From CAKZSB01 sp964573105 (GTDB taxonomy: Bacteria; Pseudomonadota; Gammaproteobacteria; Granulosicoccales; Granulosicoccaceae), in the NCBI GenBank assembly GCA_964573105.1, contig CAZNIS010000002.1:1-64000 (forward strand): DNA of 64,000 nt. Reading direction: 5' to 3'. Each line of letters begins with the position of its first letter. The stretch's first letter is position 1. The notes under the pieces are model-generated. The model was not told the DNA's origin. It ran no database searches and was given only the letters and a program-made list of their open reading frames with translations. Positions 1 to 9,023 of this stretch are shown here, piece by piece. Made by a program: the position numbers and the translations under genes.

Positions 1-34
1 CGAATCACTGGTCGTGGAACTGTACTCCAAGTAG
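1..34 (+). CDS. rpsD: 30S ribosomal protein S4, 3' end only
   Basis: Only the last ten codons are present. Reading from base 2, the sequence encodes ESLVVELYSK followed by TAG at 32-34, which matches the conserved C-terminus of ribosomal protein S4. The position directly upstream of rpoA is the one rpsD occupies in the alpha operon of Gammaproteobacteria. S4 is a primary 16S rRNA-binding assembly protein and, in enteric bacteria, the translational repressor of this operon. The regulatory site would lie outside the window. Confidence 0.85.
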   Translation, partial: ESLVVELYSK

Positions 35-47
35 AGAGACTACGAAT

Positions 48-1055
48 ATGGGCGCAATGCAATCGGAATTTTTAAAGCCTCGTATCGTCGATGTGTCGGC
101 GAGCAACGAGCGTCACGCCAAGGTTACGCTTGAGCCCCTGGAGCGGGGTTTCGGGCACACGCTTGGGAATGCACTGCGGCGAATCCTTCTGTCATCCATG
201 CCAGGGGCGGCCGTTGTTGAAGCAGAAATTGAAGGCGTACTCCACGAGTACACCACGATTGAAGGTGTGCAGGAGGACGTGCTCGATCTTCTGCTGAACC
301 TGAAAGAGGTCGCCATCGTCCTGCACTCGAAGGAAGAGGCGAATCTCACGCTGAAAAAGAAGGGGCCCGGCGTGGTCACCGCGGGTGATATCACGGTCGA
401 TCACGACGTCGAGATCAAGAACCCTGAAAAGATCATTTGCAACCTCACCAAAACCGGCGAGATATCGATCAACATGCGCGCGCGCAGCGGCCGAGGCTAT
501 GAGCCTGCGACCAACCGCACGCTGGCTGAGGGCGAGAATCGCCCGATCGGCGCTTTGCAGCTGGATGCTTCCTTCAGCCCGATTTCGAAGGTCGCATACA
601 ATGTTGAAAGTGCTCGTGTTGAACAGCGCACTGACCTCGACAAGCTGATCATCGATCTGGAAACCAACGGCACGATCGATCCGGAAGAGGCGATTCGCAA
701 GGCAGCAACGATCCTGCAGGAACAGCTCTCTGTATTCGTCGAGCTGGAAGCCGAGCCAGGCGAAGAAAAGGTCGATGAGACGACCTCTGATATCGATCCG
801 ATTCTGCTGCGACCGGTGGACGATCTGGAGCTGACCGTTCGCTCGGCGAACTGCCTGAAGGCTGAGAACATCTACTACATCGGTGACCTGATTCAACGGA
901 CCGAGGTCGAGCTTTTGAAGACGCCGAACCTCGGCAAGAAGTCGCTGACAGAGATTAAGGACGTGCTCGCACAACAGGCTTTGTCGCTGGGTATGCGTCT
1001 TGAGAACTGGCCGCCGCCGGAGCTTGTCAGACAGCGCGAAGGCTTGAAAAAGTAA
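48..1055 (+). CDS. rpoA: DNA-directed RNA polymerase subunit alpha
   Basis: The 335-residue product has the full alpha architecture. The N-terminal dimerisation and assembly domain covers about residues 1-235, including GHTLGNALRRILLSSMPG. A short acidic linker follows, then the C-terminal DNA- and activator-binding domain from about 250 (ELTVRSANCLKAENI, then NLGKKSLTEIKDVL). The length is normal for proteobacteria. The ATG at 48 has a purine-rich AGAGAG about 8 bases upstream; the in-frame ATG at 57 is the alternative start. The gene lies between rpsD and rplQ, so it is co-transcribed with ribosomal protein genes. Confidence 0.98.
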   Translation: MGAMQSEFLKPRIVDVSASNERHAKVTLEPLERGFGHTLGNALRRILLSSMPGAAVVEAEIEGVLHEYTTIEGVQEDVLDLLLNLKEVAIVLHSKEEANLTLKKKGPGVVTAGDITVDHDVEIKNPEKIICNLTKTGEISINMRARSGRGYEPATNRTLAEGENRPIGALQLDASFSPISKVAYNVESARVEQRTDLDKLIIDLETNGTIDPEEAIRKAATILQEQLSVFVELEAEPGEEKVDETTSDIDPILLRPVDDLELTVRSANCLKAENIYYIGDLIQRTEVELLKTPNLGKKSLTEIKDVLAQQALSLGMRLENWPPPELVRQREGLKK

Positions 1056-1104
1056 AAGGTCGCGACGCTCCTTTTACCATTACAAATTTTATAACGGGTG
1101 TGAA

Positions 1105-1488
1105 ATGCGACACGCAAAAAGCGGACGAAAACTAAACCGCAACAGCAGCCACCGAAAAGCCATGTACAAAAACATGGCCACGGCGCTGGTCCATCACGAG
1201 GCGATTCGAACCACGCTTCCCAAGGCCAAAGAGCTGCGCAGGGTAGTGGAGCCGCTGGTTACCATGGCTGGCGAAGATAGCGTCGCCAACCGCCGCAACG
1301 CCTTCAATCGGCTGCGCGACAAAGAGGCTGTCGGACGCTTGTTTACAGAGATCGGTCCGCGCTTCAAGGATCGTCCGGGCGGTTACACACGCATACTGAA
1401 ATGCGGTTTTCGCCAGGGTGATCAAGCACCGATGGCGATTATCGAGTTTGTCGAGAAGTCTGAAGAGAACACAATCGCGGACGACTAG
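1105..1488 (+). CDS. rplQ: 50S ribosomal protein L17
   Basis: The 127-residue product starts MRHAKSGRKLNRNSSHR, the diagnostic N-terminus of L17. It continues through the conserved region that packs on 23S rRNA near the exit tunnel (LVTMAGEDSVANRRNAF, RFKDRPGGYTRILKCGFR). The short acidic C-terminal tail is normal. It is the last gene of the alpha operon and is followed within 30 bases by a strong hairpin terminator. Confidence 0.98.
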   Translation: MRHAKSGRKLNRNSSHRKAMYKNMATALVHHEAIRTTLPKAKELRRVVEPLVTMAGEDSVANRRNAFNRLRDKEAVGRLFTEIGPRFKDRPGGYTRILKCGFRQGDQAPMAIIEFVEKSEENTIADD

Positions 1489-1510
1489 ACACCCGACAGC
1501 GGTACGATAT

Positions 1511-4372
1511 TCAGGGGCCCTTGCGGGCCCTTTTTCGTTTTGGTCGGGTGGTTTTATCGAGTTGTTTTTGCAGATAGTGTCCGGTTATCGAATCTGCGCA
1601 CTGTCCGATTGACTCTGGTGTGCCCTGCGCGATCAATTGCCCGCCACCGGCCCCGCCGTTCGGGCCAAGATCGATGATCCAGTCGGCCGTCTTGATCACA
1701 TCGAGATTGTGTTCGATCACGACGATGGTGTTGCCGCGATCGCGCAAGCTATGCAGCACCGTTAAAAGCTGGTCGATATCATGGTAGTGCAGCCCGGTGG
1801 TCGGTTCGTCCAGAATGTACAGCGTTTTTCCGGTGTCGCGCTTGGACAGTTCGCGCGCGAGTTTGATGCGTTGTGCCTCGCCGCCGGATAAGGTTGTTGC
1901 CGATTGTCCCATCGTGATGTACGAGAGGCCGACTTGCATCAGGGTGTCCAGCTTGCGGTTAATCGCGGGCACCGGTTTGAAAAAATCGCAGGCCTCGGCG
2001 ATTGTCATTGACAGGATCTCGGCGATGTTGCGGCCCTTGTATTTGATGTCGAGGGTCTCGCGGTTATAGCGTTTGCCCTCGCACAGATCGCAAACCACGT
2101 AGACATCGGGCAAGAAATGCATCTCGACGCGAATCAGACCGTCGCCCTGGCAGGCCTCGCAGCGTCCTCCCTTCACATTAAAGCTGAATCGCCCAGGCTT
2201 GTAGCCGCGGGACCTGGCCTCCTGAGTGTTGGAAAACAGATCGCGTACCAGTGCAAACACGCCGGCATAGGTGGCCGGGTTGGAGCGCGGTGTGCGACCG
2301 ATTGGACTTTGATCGATTTCGACGATGCGGTCGATCTGTTCAAGGCCGTCGATGGCGTCGTGTGGGGCGGCCTCGGCGCCGGCGCGATTGATTCGTCGCG
2401 CCGCCTCCCGGTTCAGTGTGTCGTTGATCAGCGTCGATTTTCCAGACCCTGATACGCCCGTGACGCAGGTGAAAAGGCCGACTGGAATGTCCACGTCGAT
2501 CCCCTGCAGATTGTTACCGTGCGCACCACGAATCGATAGCGTCGCCTTATCGTCAGGCGGTGTGCGTTCGGGCACAGGTATGGATTTGCGGCCGGCGAGA
2601 TAGTCTGCCGTCAGCGATTGTTTGTTTTTCATTAACTGGGCAGGTGATCCCTGGGCGACGATCTCTCCACCCTGATTGCCGGCGCCCGGTCCGATGTCCA
2701 CCACATAATCAGCCGCGAGTATGGCGTCTTCATCGTGTTCTACGACGACCACGGTATTGCCCAGGTCGCGTAGATAGCGCAGCGTATCGAGCAGTTTGTC
2801 GTTGTCGCGTTGATGCAGGCCGATTGAGGGTTCATCCAGCACATACATCACACCCATCAGTCCGGCGCCGATCTGGCTTGCCAGTCGAATCCTCTGCGAC
2901 TCGCCTCCGGAAAGGGTATTGGCGTGACGATCCAGCGACAGGTAGTCCAGCCCAACGTTAAAAAGAAAGTCGAGGCGCTGATTGATCTCGGTGATAATTT
3001 TTTCTGCGATTTCGCCTCGATTGCCATCCAGTTGCAACGATTGCAGCGTATCGCGCGCGGCCGAAATTGACAGTGCACTGAGTGCAGGCAGCGACCATTG
3101 ATTGACGAACACATGGCGCGCTGCCAGATTCAGTCGTGCACCCTGGCACGTTTTACAGGCTCTGCTGGACAAATAGCGCGCAAGATCTTCGCGTACGGCA
3201 GAGGATTCGGTCTCGCGATAGCGGCGCTCCAGATTGTTCAGAATGCCTTCGAAAGTATGCTTTTTGGTGCGGCGGGATCCCTGATCATTCTCGTAGACAA
3301 ATTCGATTTCTGTGGCGTCGCTGCCGCGCAAAATAACCTGTTGATGTGCTTCGGACAGTTGTTCGAACGGGGTATCCAGATCAAAGTCGTAGTGGGTGGC
3401 CAGTGACTGCATCATCTGGAAGTACCAGGAATTGCGTTTGTCCCAGCCGCGAATAGCGCCATCGGCAATGCTGAGTGCAGGATTGGCGACAACTCTGTCT
3501 GGATCGAAATACTGATCCAGGCCCAGGCCGTCGCAGTTTTCACAGGCGCCCAGTGGACTGTTGAACGAAAACAGGCGGGGCGTCAGTTCCGGCACAGAGT
3601 AACCACAACGCGGACAGGAAAACCGGCTGCTAAAGAGCATGTCTTCGCCCTGTGCCGCATCCATCGGTGCGAGGATGGCCAGTCCGTCAGATAGCTGCAA
3701 TGCGGTTTCGAATGATTCCGCCAGACGCAGCCCTATGTCCGATGACCCTTTGAAGCGATCGACGACCACTTCCACGGTGTGTTTCTTTCGCTTGTCCAGT
3801 TGTAGTTCCGGTGTCAGAGAGACGACCTCGCCATTGACTCGCAATCGCAGATAGCCCTGGGCCTGAAGACTTTTAAGCAACTGACTGAATTCGCCCTTTC
3901 GATTCTGAATCACTGGTGCCAGTAACATCATGCGCTGCCCCTCAGGACAATCCAGCGCCTGATCAACCATTTGCGATATGGTTTGCGCTGTCAGGTCCGT
4001 GCCGTGATCGGGGCACCTTGGCACGCCAATGCGTGCGAAAAGCAAACGCAGATAATCGTGAATTTCGGTGGTGGTGCCAACGGTTGAACGCGGGTTGTGA
4101 CTGGTTGACTTTTGCTCGATGGAAATGGCCGGTGACAGACCTTCGATGGTATCCACATCGGGCTTGTCCATTACCGATAGAAACTGCCGCGCGTAGGTAG
4201 ACAGTGACTCAACGTAGCGGCGCTGGCCTTCGGCGAACAGCGTGTCGAAAGCCAGAGACGATTTACCCGAGCCCGACAAGCCAGTGATCACAATGAGCTT
4301 GTCGCGCGGTAAATCGAGATCGATATTTTTCAAATTGTGAGTGCGTGCACCGCGAATGCGTATAACTTTCAT
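1511..4372 (-). CDS. uvrA: Excinuclease ABC subunit A
   Basis: UvrA is the damage-sensing ATPase of nucleotide excision repair; it works as a dimer and loads UvrB. The 953-residue product has two ABC ATPase modules. The first Walker A is GLSGSGKSSLAFDTLF at about 31-46 and the second is GVSGSGKSTLINDTL near 640. Each module has an LSGGE signature (TLSGGESQRIRL, TLSGGEAQRIKL). It also has zinc-finger cysteine pairs (CPRCGY, CENCDG; later CEACQGDG, CDLCEG). The length is normal. The basic tail KRKRARKGP is encoded inside the rplQ terminator. It is divergent from the MFS gene; no clear LexA box was seen upstream. Confidence 0.97.
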   Translation of the reverse strand: MKVIRIRGARTHNLKNIDLDLPRDKLIVITGLSGSGKSSLAFDTLFAEGQRRYVESLSTYARQFLSVMDKPDVDTIEGLSPAISIEQKSTSHNPRSTVGTTTEIHDYLRLLFARIGVPRCPDHGTDLTAQTISQMVDQALDCPEGQRMMLLAPVIQNRKGEFSQLLKSLQAQGYLRLRVNGEVVSLTPELQLDKRKKHTVEVVVDRFKGSSDIGLRLAESFETALQLSDGLAILAPMDAAQGEDMLFSSRFSCPRCGYSVPELTPRLFSFNSPLGACENCDGLGLDQYFDPDRVVANPALSIADGAIRGWDKRNSWYFQMMQSLATHYDFDLDTPFEQLSEAHQQVILRGSDATEIEFVYENDQGSRRTKKHTFEGILNNLERRYRETESSAVREDLARYLSSRACKTCQGARLNLAARHVFVNQWSLPALSALSISAARDTLQSLQLDGNRGEIAEKIITEINQRLDFLFNVGLDYLSLDRHANTLSGGESQRIRLASQIGAGLMGVMYVLDEPSIGLHQRDNDKLLDTLRYLRDLGNTVVVVEHDEDAILAADYVVDIGPGAGNQGGEIVAQGSPAQLMKNKQSLTADYLAGRKSIPVPERTPPDDKATLSIRGAHGNNLQGIDVDIPVGLFTCVTGVSGSGKSTLINDTLNREAARRINRAGAEAAPHDAIDGLEQIDRIVEIDQSPIGRTPRSNPATYAGVFALVRDLFSNTQEARSRGYKPGRFSFNVKGGRCEACQGDGLIRVEMHFLPDVYVVCDLCEGKRYNRETLDIKYKGRNIAEILSMTIAEACDFFKPVPAINRKLDTLMQVGLSYITMGQSATTLSGGEAQRIKLARELSKRDTGKTLYILDEPTTGLHYHDIDQLLTVLHSLRDRGNTIVVIEHNLDVIKTADWIIDLGPNGGAGGGQLIAQGTPESIGQCADSITGHYLQKQLDKTTRPKRKRARKGP
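1513..1535 (+). terminator. Rho-independent terminator of the rpsD-rpoA-rplQ operon
   Basis: GGGCCC at 1515-1520 and GGGCCC at 1525-1530 form a hairpin with loop TTGC, extended by flanking pairs and followed by TTTTT. The T-run is only on the + strand side, so it serves rplQ. The hairpin overlaps the last codons of the convergent uvrA gene, whose stop lies at 1511-1513. Confidence 0.85.
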
Positions 4373-4427
4373 GGATAGCCCGATAAGTAGCGGTGTGAGG
4401 CAGTGCGACGTGAAGTTAATTTAGTCG

Positions 4428-4448
4428 CCCGGTGCAGTGTACACCGGG
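4428..4448. promoter_or_regulatory. Inverted repeat in the uvrA/MFS divergent region
   Basis: CCCGGTG at 4428-4434 and CACCGGG at 4442-4448 form a perfect 7-bp inverted repeat with a 7-base centre. It sits between the divergent uvrA and MFS starts and could be an operator or a leader hairpin. It overlaps the most upstream possible ATG of the MFS gene (4437), which argues for the later start used here. No binding protein can be assigned. Confidence 0.4.
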
Positions 4449-4496
4449 TCCGTGCAGACGCTATGCTGCACCCACTTGAATCAAGAAAAATACAGC

Positions 4497-5861
4497 GTGC
4501 TGTCATTCACCCCCACGGAAACGCGTGCCGCGTTGTCGTTGTCCGTCGTGTTCCTCGCCCGCATGATGGGCCTGTTCATGCTCCTGCCGGTCCTGTCGGT
4601 TCTGGCTCGTGACCTCAATGGTGCCACACCGCTGCTGGTCGGGCTTGCTATTGGTGCTTACGGCCTGTGCCAGGCGATGTTCCAGATTCCGTTCGGCATG
4701 ATGTCAGATCGCCTCGGGCGCAAGAAGATAGTCCTGCTCGGGCTGGTGATTTTTGTGATCGGCAGTTTGCTCGCGGCGGCCAGTGAATCAATTTGGGGTG
4801 TCATTGCCGGGCGCGCCTTGCAAGGGGCCGGAGCGATATCAGCTGCCGTAATGGCACTCGCGGCGGATCTGACACGCGAAGAGATGCGCACCAGGATGAT
4901 GGCGGTGCTCGGGGCGTCAATTGGATTGTCTTTTATTGTCTCGATCGTGATCGGCCCACTGCTGATGACCCGCTTTGAACTGACCGGGATTTTTCTGATT
5001 ATCGCAATGTTAGGCGGGCTCGCCGCATTGTTGTTGTGGTTTGTGGTGCCAGAGCCACCCAACCGCCCGGATGATCGGGACCTGCGCGTGCTGGGATCGC
5101 AGCTGGCAGGCATGCTCAAAGATCCGGGGCTGTTGCGACTCGATCTGGGGATCTGTCTGCTGCATCTGGTGATCACCGCCAGTTTCGTCAGTATTCCACT
5201 CGGTCTGCTTGAGGCAGGTATCGAGGCAGAGGGACATTGGCTGGTGTATTTGATTTCAGTGGTGCTGTCGCTGGTGATTGTCATACCGCTAACCGGGTTT
5301 GGCGAGCGCCGCTATGGAGCACGGTTGACGCTGTTGATTAGCATTGCCGGCCTGTTGCTGGCACAGCTGGCGCTGGCCTTGTTTGGCAACAGCGCTTACT
5401 GGAGTGTGATCACGGCACTCGCGCTCTTTTTTGGCTTTCTCAGTGTGCTTGAGGCATTGCTGCCATCTCTGGTGTCGCGGTTTGCCCCGGCCGCCGGGCG
5501 AGGCAGCGCCATGGGTGTGTATTCGACCAGTCAGTTTCTCGGGGCATTTCTCGGAGGGGTGCTGGGCGGATGGCTGCTCGGCGCGGTTGGCACGAGTGGC
5601 GTTTTCTGGTGTCTGGCCATTTTGTGTGTCGGCTGGATGGCTATCGCCTGGGGGACACGGGATATTGGCGTGACAAATTTTCGTCTGGCGCTGCACCAGA
5701 TTGGCGAGCGGGATTTCGCAGCGTTATCCGGTTCGCTGAAACAACTTCCCGGAGTTTGTGAGGTAGTCGTAGGAAATGCAGAAAAAATTGCCTATATGAA
5801 GGTGGATAAGCAAACCTTCGACGCCAGTGCAGCACGAAATCTGATACTGAAGTACCAGTAG
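4497..5861 (+). CDS. MFS drug/solute exporter, YajR-like with C-terminal soluble domain
   Basis: This is an inner-membrane secondary transporter of the major facilitator superfamily. The product has about 12 hydrophobic segments. The motif A loop is seen as GMMSDRLGRKKIVLLG, and another conserved segment is GRALQGAGAISAAVMALAADL. After the last helix there is a soluble tail of roughly 65 residues (LKQLPGVCEVVVGNAEKIAYMKVD) like the ferredoxin-fold YAM domain of YajR. I chose the GTG at 4497 (454 residues); an in-frame ATG at 4437 would add 20 non-hydrophobic residues and overlaps an inverted repeat. An MFS gene next to uvrA is common in gammaproteobacteria; no ssb follows here. The substrate is unknown. 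Confidence 0.85.
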   Translation: MLSFTPTETRAALSLSVVFLARMMGLFMLLPVLSVLARDLNGATPLLVGLAIGAYGLCQAMFQIPFGMMSDRLGRKKIVLLGLVIFVIGSLLAAASESIWGVIAGRALQGAGAISAAVMALAADLTREEMRTRMMAVLGASIGLSFIVSIVIGPLLMTRFELTGIFLIIAMLGGLAALLLWFVVPEPPNRPDDRDLRVLGSQLAGMLKDPGLLRLDLGICLLHLVITASFVSIPLGLLEAGIEAEGHWLVYLISVVLSLVIVIPLTGFGERRYGARLTLLISIAGLLLAQLALALFGNSAYWSVITALALFFGFLSVLEALLPSLVSRFAPAAGRGSAMGVYSTSQFLGAFLGGVLGGWLLGAVGTSGVFWCLAILCVGWMAIAWGTRDIGVTNFRLALHQIGERDFAALSGSLKQLPGVCEVVVGNAEKIAYMKVDKQTFDASAARNLILKYQ

Positions 5862-5987
5862 CAAGCGATTTTGTTCAGGTGGCAGATTACTGACGGTCGA
5901 GCAGACGGAATTGGCGGGCACGACGTTACAATCGTGTCAGATGAATCGGGAACTTAAGAGAGTGTCACTGTGCCGTAAGTATGCACA

Positions 5988-6015
5988 TTGAATTGGCGGT
6001 CACAGCCAGTAGTAT
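5988..6015 (+). promoter_or_regulatory. Candidate sigma-70 promoter for the FecR-domain gene
   Basis: TTGAAT at 5988-5993 and TAGTAT at 6010-6015 are separated by 16 bases and lie 45 bases before the chosen ATG. This is pattern recognition only. Confidence 0.35.
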
Positions 6016-6060
6016 GGTTGCGACGGTGGCGGGTTTGTGCACCGATTGTGTCTGGAAAAT

Positions 6061-7392
6061 ATGAATTTAACCAAGACGAAATATGACAAAAGACCCGGGT
6101 ATCGCGCACTAGCTTTGGTTGGTTTGTGGATTGCGCTGGCCGTCGTTTGGCACCAGTCAAATGCTGAAAACGATGATCTCGTCGTCTCGGTTGAGTCCGA
6201 TCAGTCGCTCAGTCAGATTGTCATAGAACATCTGAAGTCCGAGCGCTTCCTGGTCGCGATCGCATCCTACAACAATATCGAAGATTCCTATGCGGCCTTG
6301 CCGGCAGGGTCTCAGGTGCGCATTCCACAGCCCTATTTGCCACTGGCCGATTTTGGCGAGATTGTGTACCTCAAAGGTAACGTGTCGCACCAGCAGGGCA
6401 ATCGTCTGGTGAATCCCCCGGTCGCCGGCAGCCAGGTTTTTGCGGGCGATATCTTTTCTACCGGCGCCGACGGATTTGTTAGCATTCAATTCCGCGGTGG
6501 CGCGAGAGCCAGTGTTCAGCCGTCCAGTCGCATGGTTGTTGGCCTGATCGACTGTCTGGACATCAACGCCTGCAAGATCGGTTTGAAGGCAGCAGAGGGG
6601 GAGATCCTCAGCGATATAGCAAAGCCTGCCGACGACGCGCTACCGATTACCTACACCATTGAAACGCCGTTTCTGTCCGCCACGGTCAGAGGCACGCGCT
6701 TTTACGCATCATCAGACGCAAAAGAGAGCCGGTTGGGAGTCACTCGTGGTGCCGTCGGTGCGGCGGCCAGCGACGCTGAGTTCGATCTGAACCAGGGGCA
6801 GGGGTTGTTGGCAGGTGAAGGGGTAGTGCCGGCCGCAGTAGAACTGCTGGACCCGCCGATTCACACCATTGATCAGGATGATCGACTGATCAGCCCGGAA
6901 GACAACTTCTACTGGCAACAGATGGCAGATGCGCAGGGTTATCAGGTGATCGTTGCCTCGGACGAGGCTTTGAGCCAGCAGTACTCGGTGACTGAAACCC
7001 TGTTGCCTCGCTGGTTTCCCAAAGCCTCGCCCGGTGATTACTATGTTGCGATTTCAGGGCTGGATGACAATGGCTTTGCCGGGTTGCCGGCGAGGCGAAA
7101 AATTCGCTATGCCAGTGTTGATGATGAAACGGCGCCTTCGCTTGCGGTGGAAAAGCAGGGCGATACATTGCGCATCACCCCGCTGGTGGACATAGCCGAA
7201 CCCGTGCAGATATTGCTGGCCAACTCACTCAGCGTCGACGCTCCGTTCGAGCATCGCACCGTGCAGAGCCTTGGCGATGGTATCGAGCTGGAACTGGATG
7301 CGGACCTCGACTGGTTGATCCGCGCTCGACGTCTTCTGGGACCCTACTCGGTATCAGCGTATACCGATTCCTACTTCTTCAGCAGTAACTGA
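6061..7392 (+). CDS. FecR-domain periplasmic protein with LysM-like N-terminal segment
   Basis: The 443-residue product begins with one hydrophobic segment (about residues 15-29, then AENDD), acting as a signal or membrane anchor. A LysM-like stretch follows (SDQSLSQIVIEHL ... LPAGSQVRIPQPY). Next is a FecR-type beta domain with GEIVYLKGNVSH, FSTGADGFVSIQFRGGARA and TPFLSATVRGTRFYA. The C-terminal 150 residues are undefined. Similar LysM-plus-FecR proteins are surface-associated in proteobacteria. No ECF sigma factor or TonB receptor is adjacent, so a classical FecR anti-sigma role is not supported. An in-frame ATG at 6037 is the alternative start. Function unknown. Confidence 0.75.
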   Translation: MNLTKTKYDKRPGYRALALVGLWIALAVVWHQSNAENDDLVVSVESDQSLSQIVIEHLKSERFLVAIASYNNIEDSYAALPAGSQVRIPQPYLPLADFGEIVYLKGNVSHQQGNRLVNPPVAGSQVFAGDIFSTGADGFVSIQFRGGARASVQPSSRMVVGLIDCLDINACKIGLKAAEGEILSDIAKPADDALPITYTIETPFLSATVRGTRFYASSDAKESRLGVTRGAVGAAASDAEFDLNQGQGLLAGEGVVPAAVELLDPPIHTIDQDDRLISPEDNFYWQQMADAQGYQVIVASDEALSQQYSVTETLLPRWFPKASPGDYYVAISGLDDNGFAGLPARRKIRYASVDDETAPSLAVEKQGDTLRITPLVDIAEPVQILLANSLSVDAPFEHRTVQSLGDGIELELDADLDWLIRARRLLGPYSVSAYTDSYFFSSN

Positions 7393-7567
7393 CCCGCCTC
7401 ACTTTCGGGGCAAAACCTGGGCAAAAGTGCACTGTGAGACCTTTTTGGTCATCCAGCGCGGCGGTGTCGTGGTAGAGGCCATCAACGGCACGTAACGCCG
7501 ATCGCCATCGTATGACCGTCAGTAAGTCACCCACCGTGATGCTGCGAGCCACACAGCGTGTCGCGTC

Positions 7568-7595
7568 TTGTCGCGGATTACTTTTCTGCTAGTAT
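7568..7595 (+). promoter_or_regulatory. Candidate extended -10 promoter for the sulfurtransferase gene
   Basis: TTGTCG at 7568-7573, a 16-base spacer and TGCTAGTAT ending at 7595 form a plausible sigma-70 promoter with an extended -10. It lies about 36 bases before the GTG start at 7632. The rest of the 7393-7631 intergenic stretch shows nothing else recognisable. Confidence 0.4.
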
Positions 7596-7631
7596 GATCG
7601 CCTCGCTGTCGCTGTCCACAAGGGGGTGAAT

Positions 7632-8471
7632 GTGCCAATAGAACCGCTGGTTTCGGCAAAATGGCTGAAGAAAAACCTCGACAATGTCGTGGTGGTCGAC
7701 GGTACCTATTTTCTCCCCACCATGAACCGGGATGCGCAGGCCGAGTATGAAGCGGGACATATCCCCGGTGCGGTTCGATGGGATATCGATCAGATAGCTG
7801 ATCCCGAAGCAACGCTCAGTCACATGATGCCCGCGGCTGATCTGATTGCGCGCGAAGCAGGTGCCAGAGGCATTACTGCCGACACGCCCGTCGTCGTTTA
7901 CGATCAACTCGGAATCTTTTCGGCCGCGCGCGTCTGGTTGACCTTCAAGGCTGCTGGCCACAAGCAGGTTGCTGTGCTCGACGGTGGCTTGCCCACCTGG
8001 GAGGGGGAACGTCAAAGCGGTCCGCAGGCTGATATCACACCGGTGGAATATGGTGCGGTCGCGGCGACGCAAACCACGGTTGATCGGGAAACCGTCCTCA
8101 CCGCACTGGAAGATTTCAGTTCCGTGGTGGTCGATGCACGTTCGGCCGATCGTTTTGCCGGCATCGCGCCAGAACCCCGTCCTGGTCTTCGCGGCGGCCA
8201 CATGCCCACCTCAGTTAATCTGCCACACACTGAATTGATCGACGAGACCGGCAAGCTCAAATCGCGCGCTGTGCTGCGAGGGGTTTTTCAGGAGCATGGT
8301 GTCGATCTGGATATGCCCGTTATCACCAGTTGCGGCTCCGGGGTCACCGCGTCGATAATAACGTTTGCGCTGGCGCTGCTGGGCAAACCGTCGCTGGTAT
8401 ACGATGGCTCCTGGTCTGAATGGGGCCAGCCGGAGCTGGATATGCCAGTCGTATCCTCAGGGCCAGCCTAG
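7632..8471 (+). CDS. sseA: 3-mercaptopyruvate sulfurtransferase
   Basis: This two-domain rhodanese transfers sulfur from 3-mercaptopyruvate to thiols or cyanide in cysteine catabolism. The N-terminal, inactive rhodanese domain is at about residues 1-140 (GHIPGAVRWDID, VYDQLGIFSAARVWLTFK). The catalytic domain has the active-site loop SCGSGVTAS near the C-terminal end; CGSGVT is diagnostic for mercaptopyruvate rather than thiosulfate sulfurtransferases. The likely start is the GTG at 7632, with AGGGGG at 7621-7626 as ribosome binding site; the in-frame GTG at 7626 overlaps that site. The length of about 279 is normal. Confidence 0.93.
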   Translation: MPIEPLVSAKWLKKNLDNVVVVDGTYFLPTMNRDAQAEYEAGHIPGAVRWDIDQIADPEATLSHMMPAADLIAREAGARGITADTPVVVYDQLGIFSAARVWLTFKAAGHKQVAVLDGGLPTWEGERQSGPQADITPVEYGAVAATQTTVDRETVLTALEDFSSVVVDARSADRFAGIAPEPRPGLRGGHMPTSVNLPHTELIDETGKLKSRAVLRGVFQEHGVDLDMPVITSCGSGVTASIITFALALLGKPSLVYDGSWSEWGQPELDMPVVSSGPA

Positions 8472-8649
8472 CGGTGAAATGGCAAATCAGCCCGTTCGGT
8501 CAAACGCTTGTGCGTTGCCGCCAACGGGAACATGAGCCTGGCGTTGTAACAGGGTAAATCCCTGACACTTTGCGCATTTGGCCACTGTGTCATCAGGTAT
8601 TCTCTATCTGGGCAGTAGTTTTAGCTGCGCGATCTTTACTGGACAAACA

Positions 8650-9015
8650 ATGATTATTTCAATTATCGGTCTCGCGTTCGGCGCGTTTCTGGGATACCTG
8701 CTTACCGATTTCATGACCTTTCTCGCACCCGTGCGACAGGCCTTGAGAGGGGCAATCGACAGTGGCCGGCAAATGCTGGTTGGCATCACGGGTTCCATGA
8801 ATCAAGGGCCATTGATTCAAATTGGCATCATGATACTGCTCGTGCTGCTGGTGTTGTGGTTGATCGGTTTCAGCACAGCCGTAATTCTGGGTTTCATTCT
8901 GGGCGTGGTCTACAACGACAAAGTCGAGGCTATTCCGTTTGTATCCGGTATCGCTGACTCGATCAAAAGCAAGTTACTGGCGACGAACAAAAACAGCGAC
9001 GGCAAAAGCGAGTAA
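8650..9015 (+). CDS. Small two-helix membrane protein of unknown function
   Basis: The 121-residue product has a glycine-containing hydrophobic N-terminus (MIISIIGLAFGAFLGYLL), a charged middle around residues 30-50, a long second hydrophobic block (about 57-88) and a polar, lysine-rich C-terminal tail. I chose the ATG at 8650 because the upstream in-frame TTG at 8578 would add 24 residues of less typical sequence. It ends 8 bases before the OYE gene and may be co-transcribed with it. No family was recognised. Confidence 0.65.
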   Translation: MIISIIGLAFGAFLGYLLTDFMTFLAPVRQALRGAIDSGRQMLVGITGSMNQGPLIQIGIMILLVLLVLWLIGFSTAVILGFILGVVYNDKVEAIPFVSGIADSIKSKLLATNKNSDGKSE

Positions 9016-9023
9016 ATCGTCGT

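Noticed and set aside
192..974. 260-codon open frame on the minus strand inside rpoA
   Set aside because: It is antisense to the fully conserved rpoA, has no ribosome site, and its composition is that of a codon-phase shadow.
4373..4496. LexA-type SOS box upstream of uvrA
   Set aside because: I looked for CTGT-N8-ACAG or close variants and did not see a convincing match; the only symmetry is CCCGGTG/CACCGGG.
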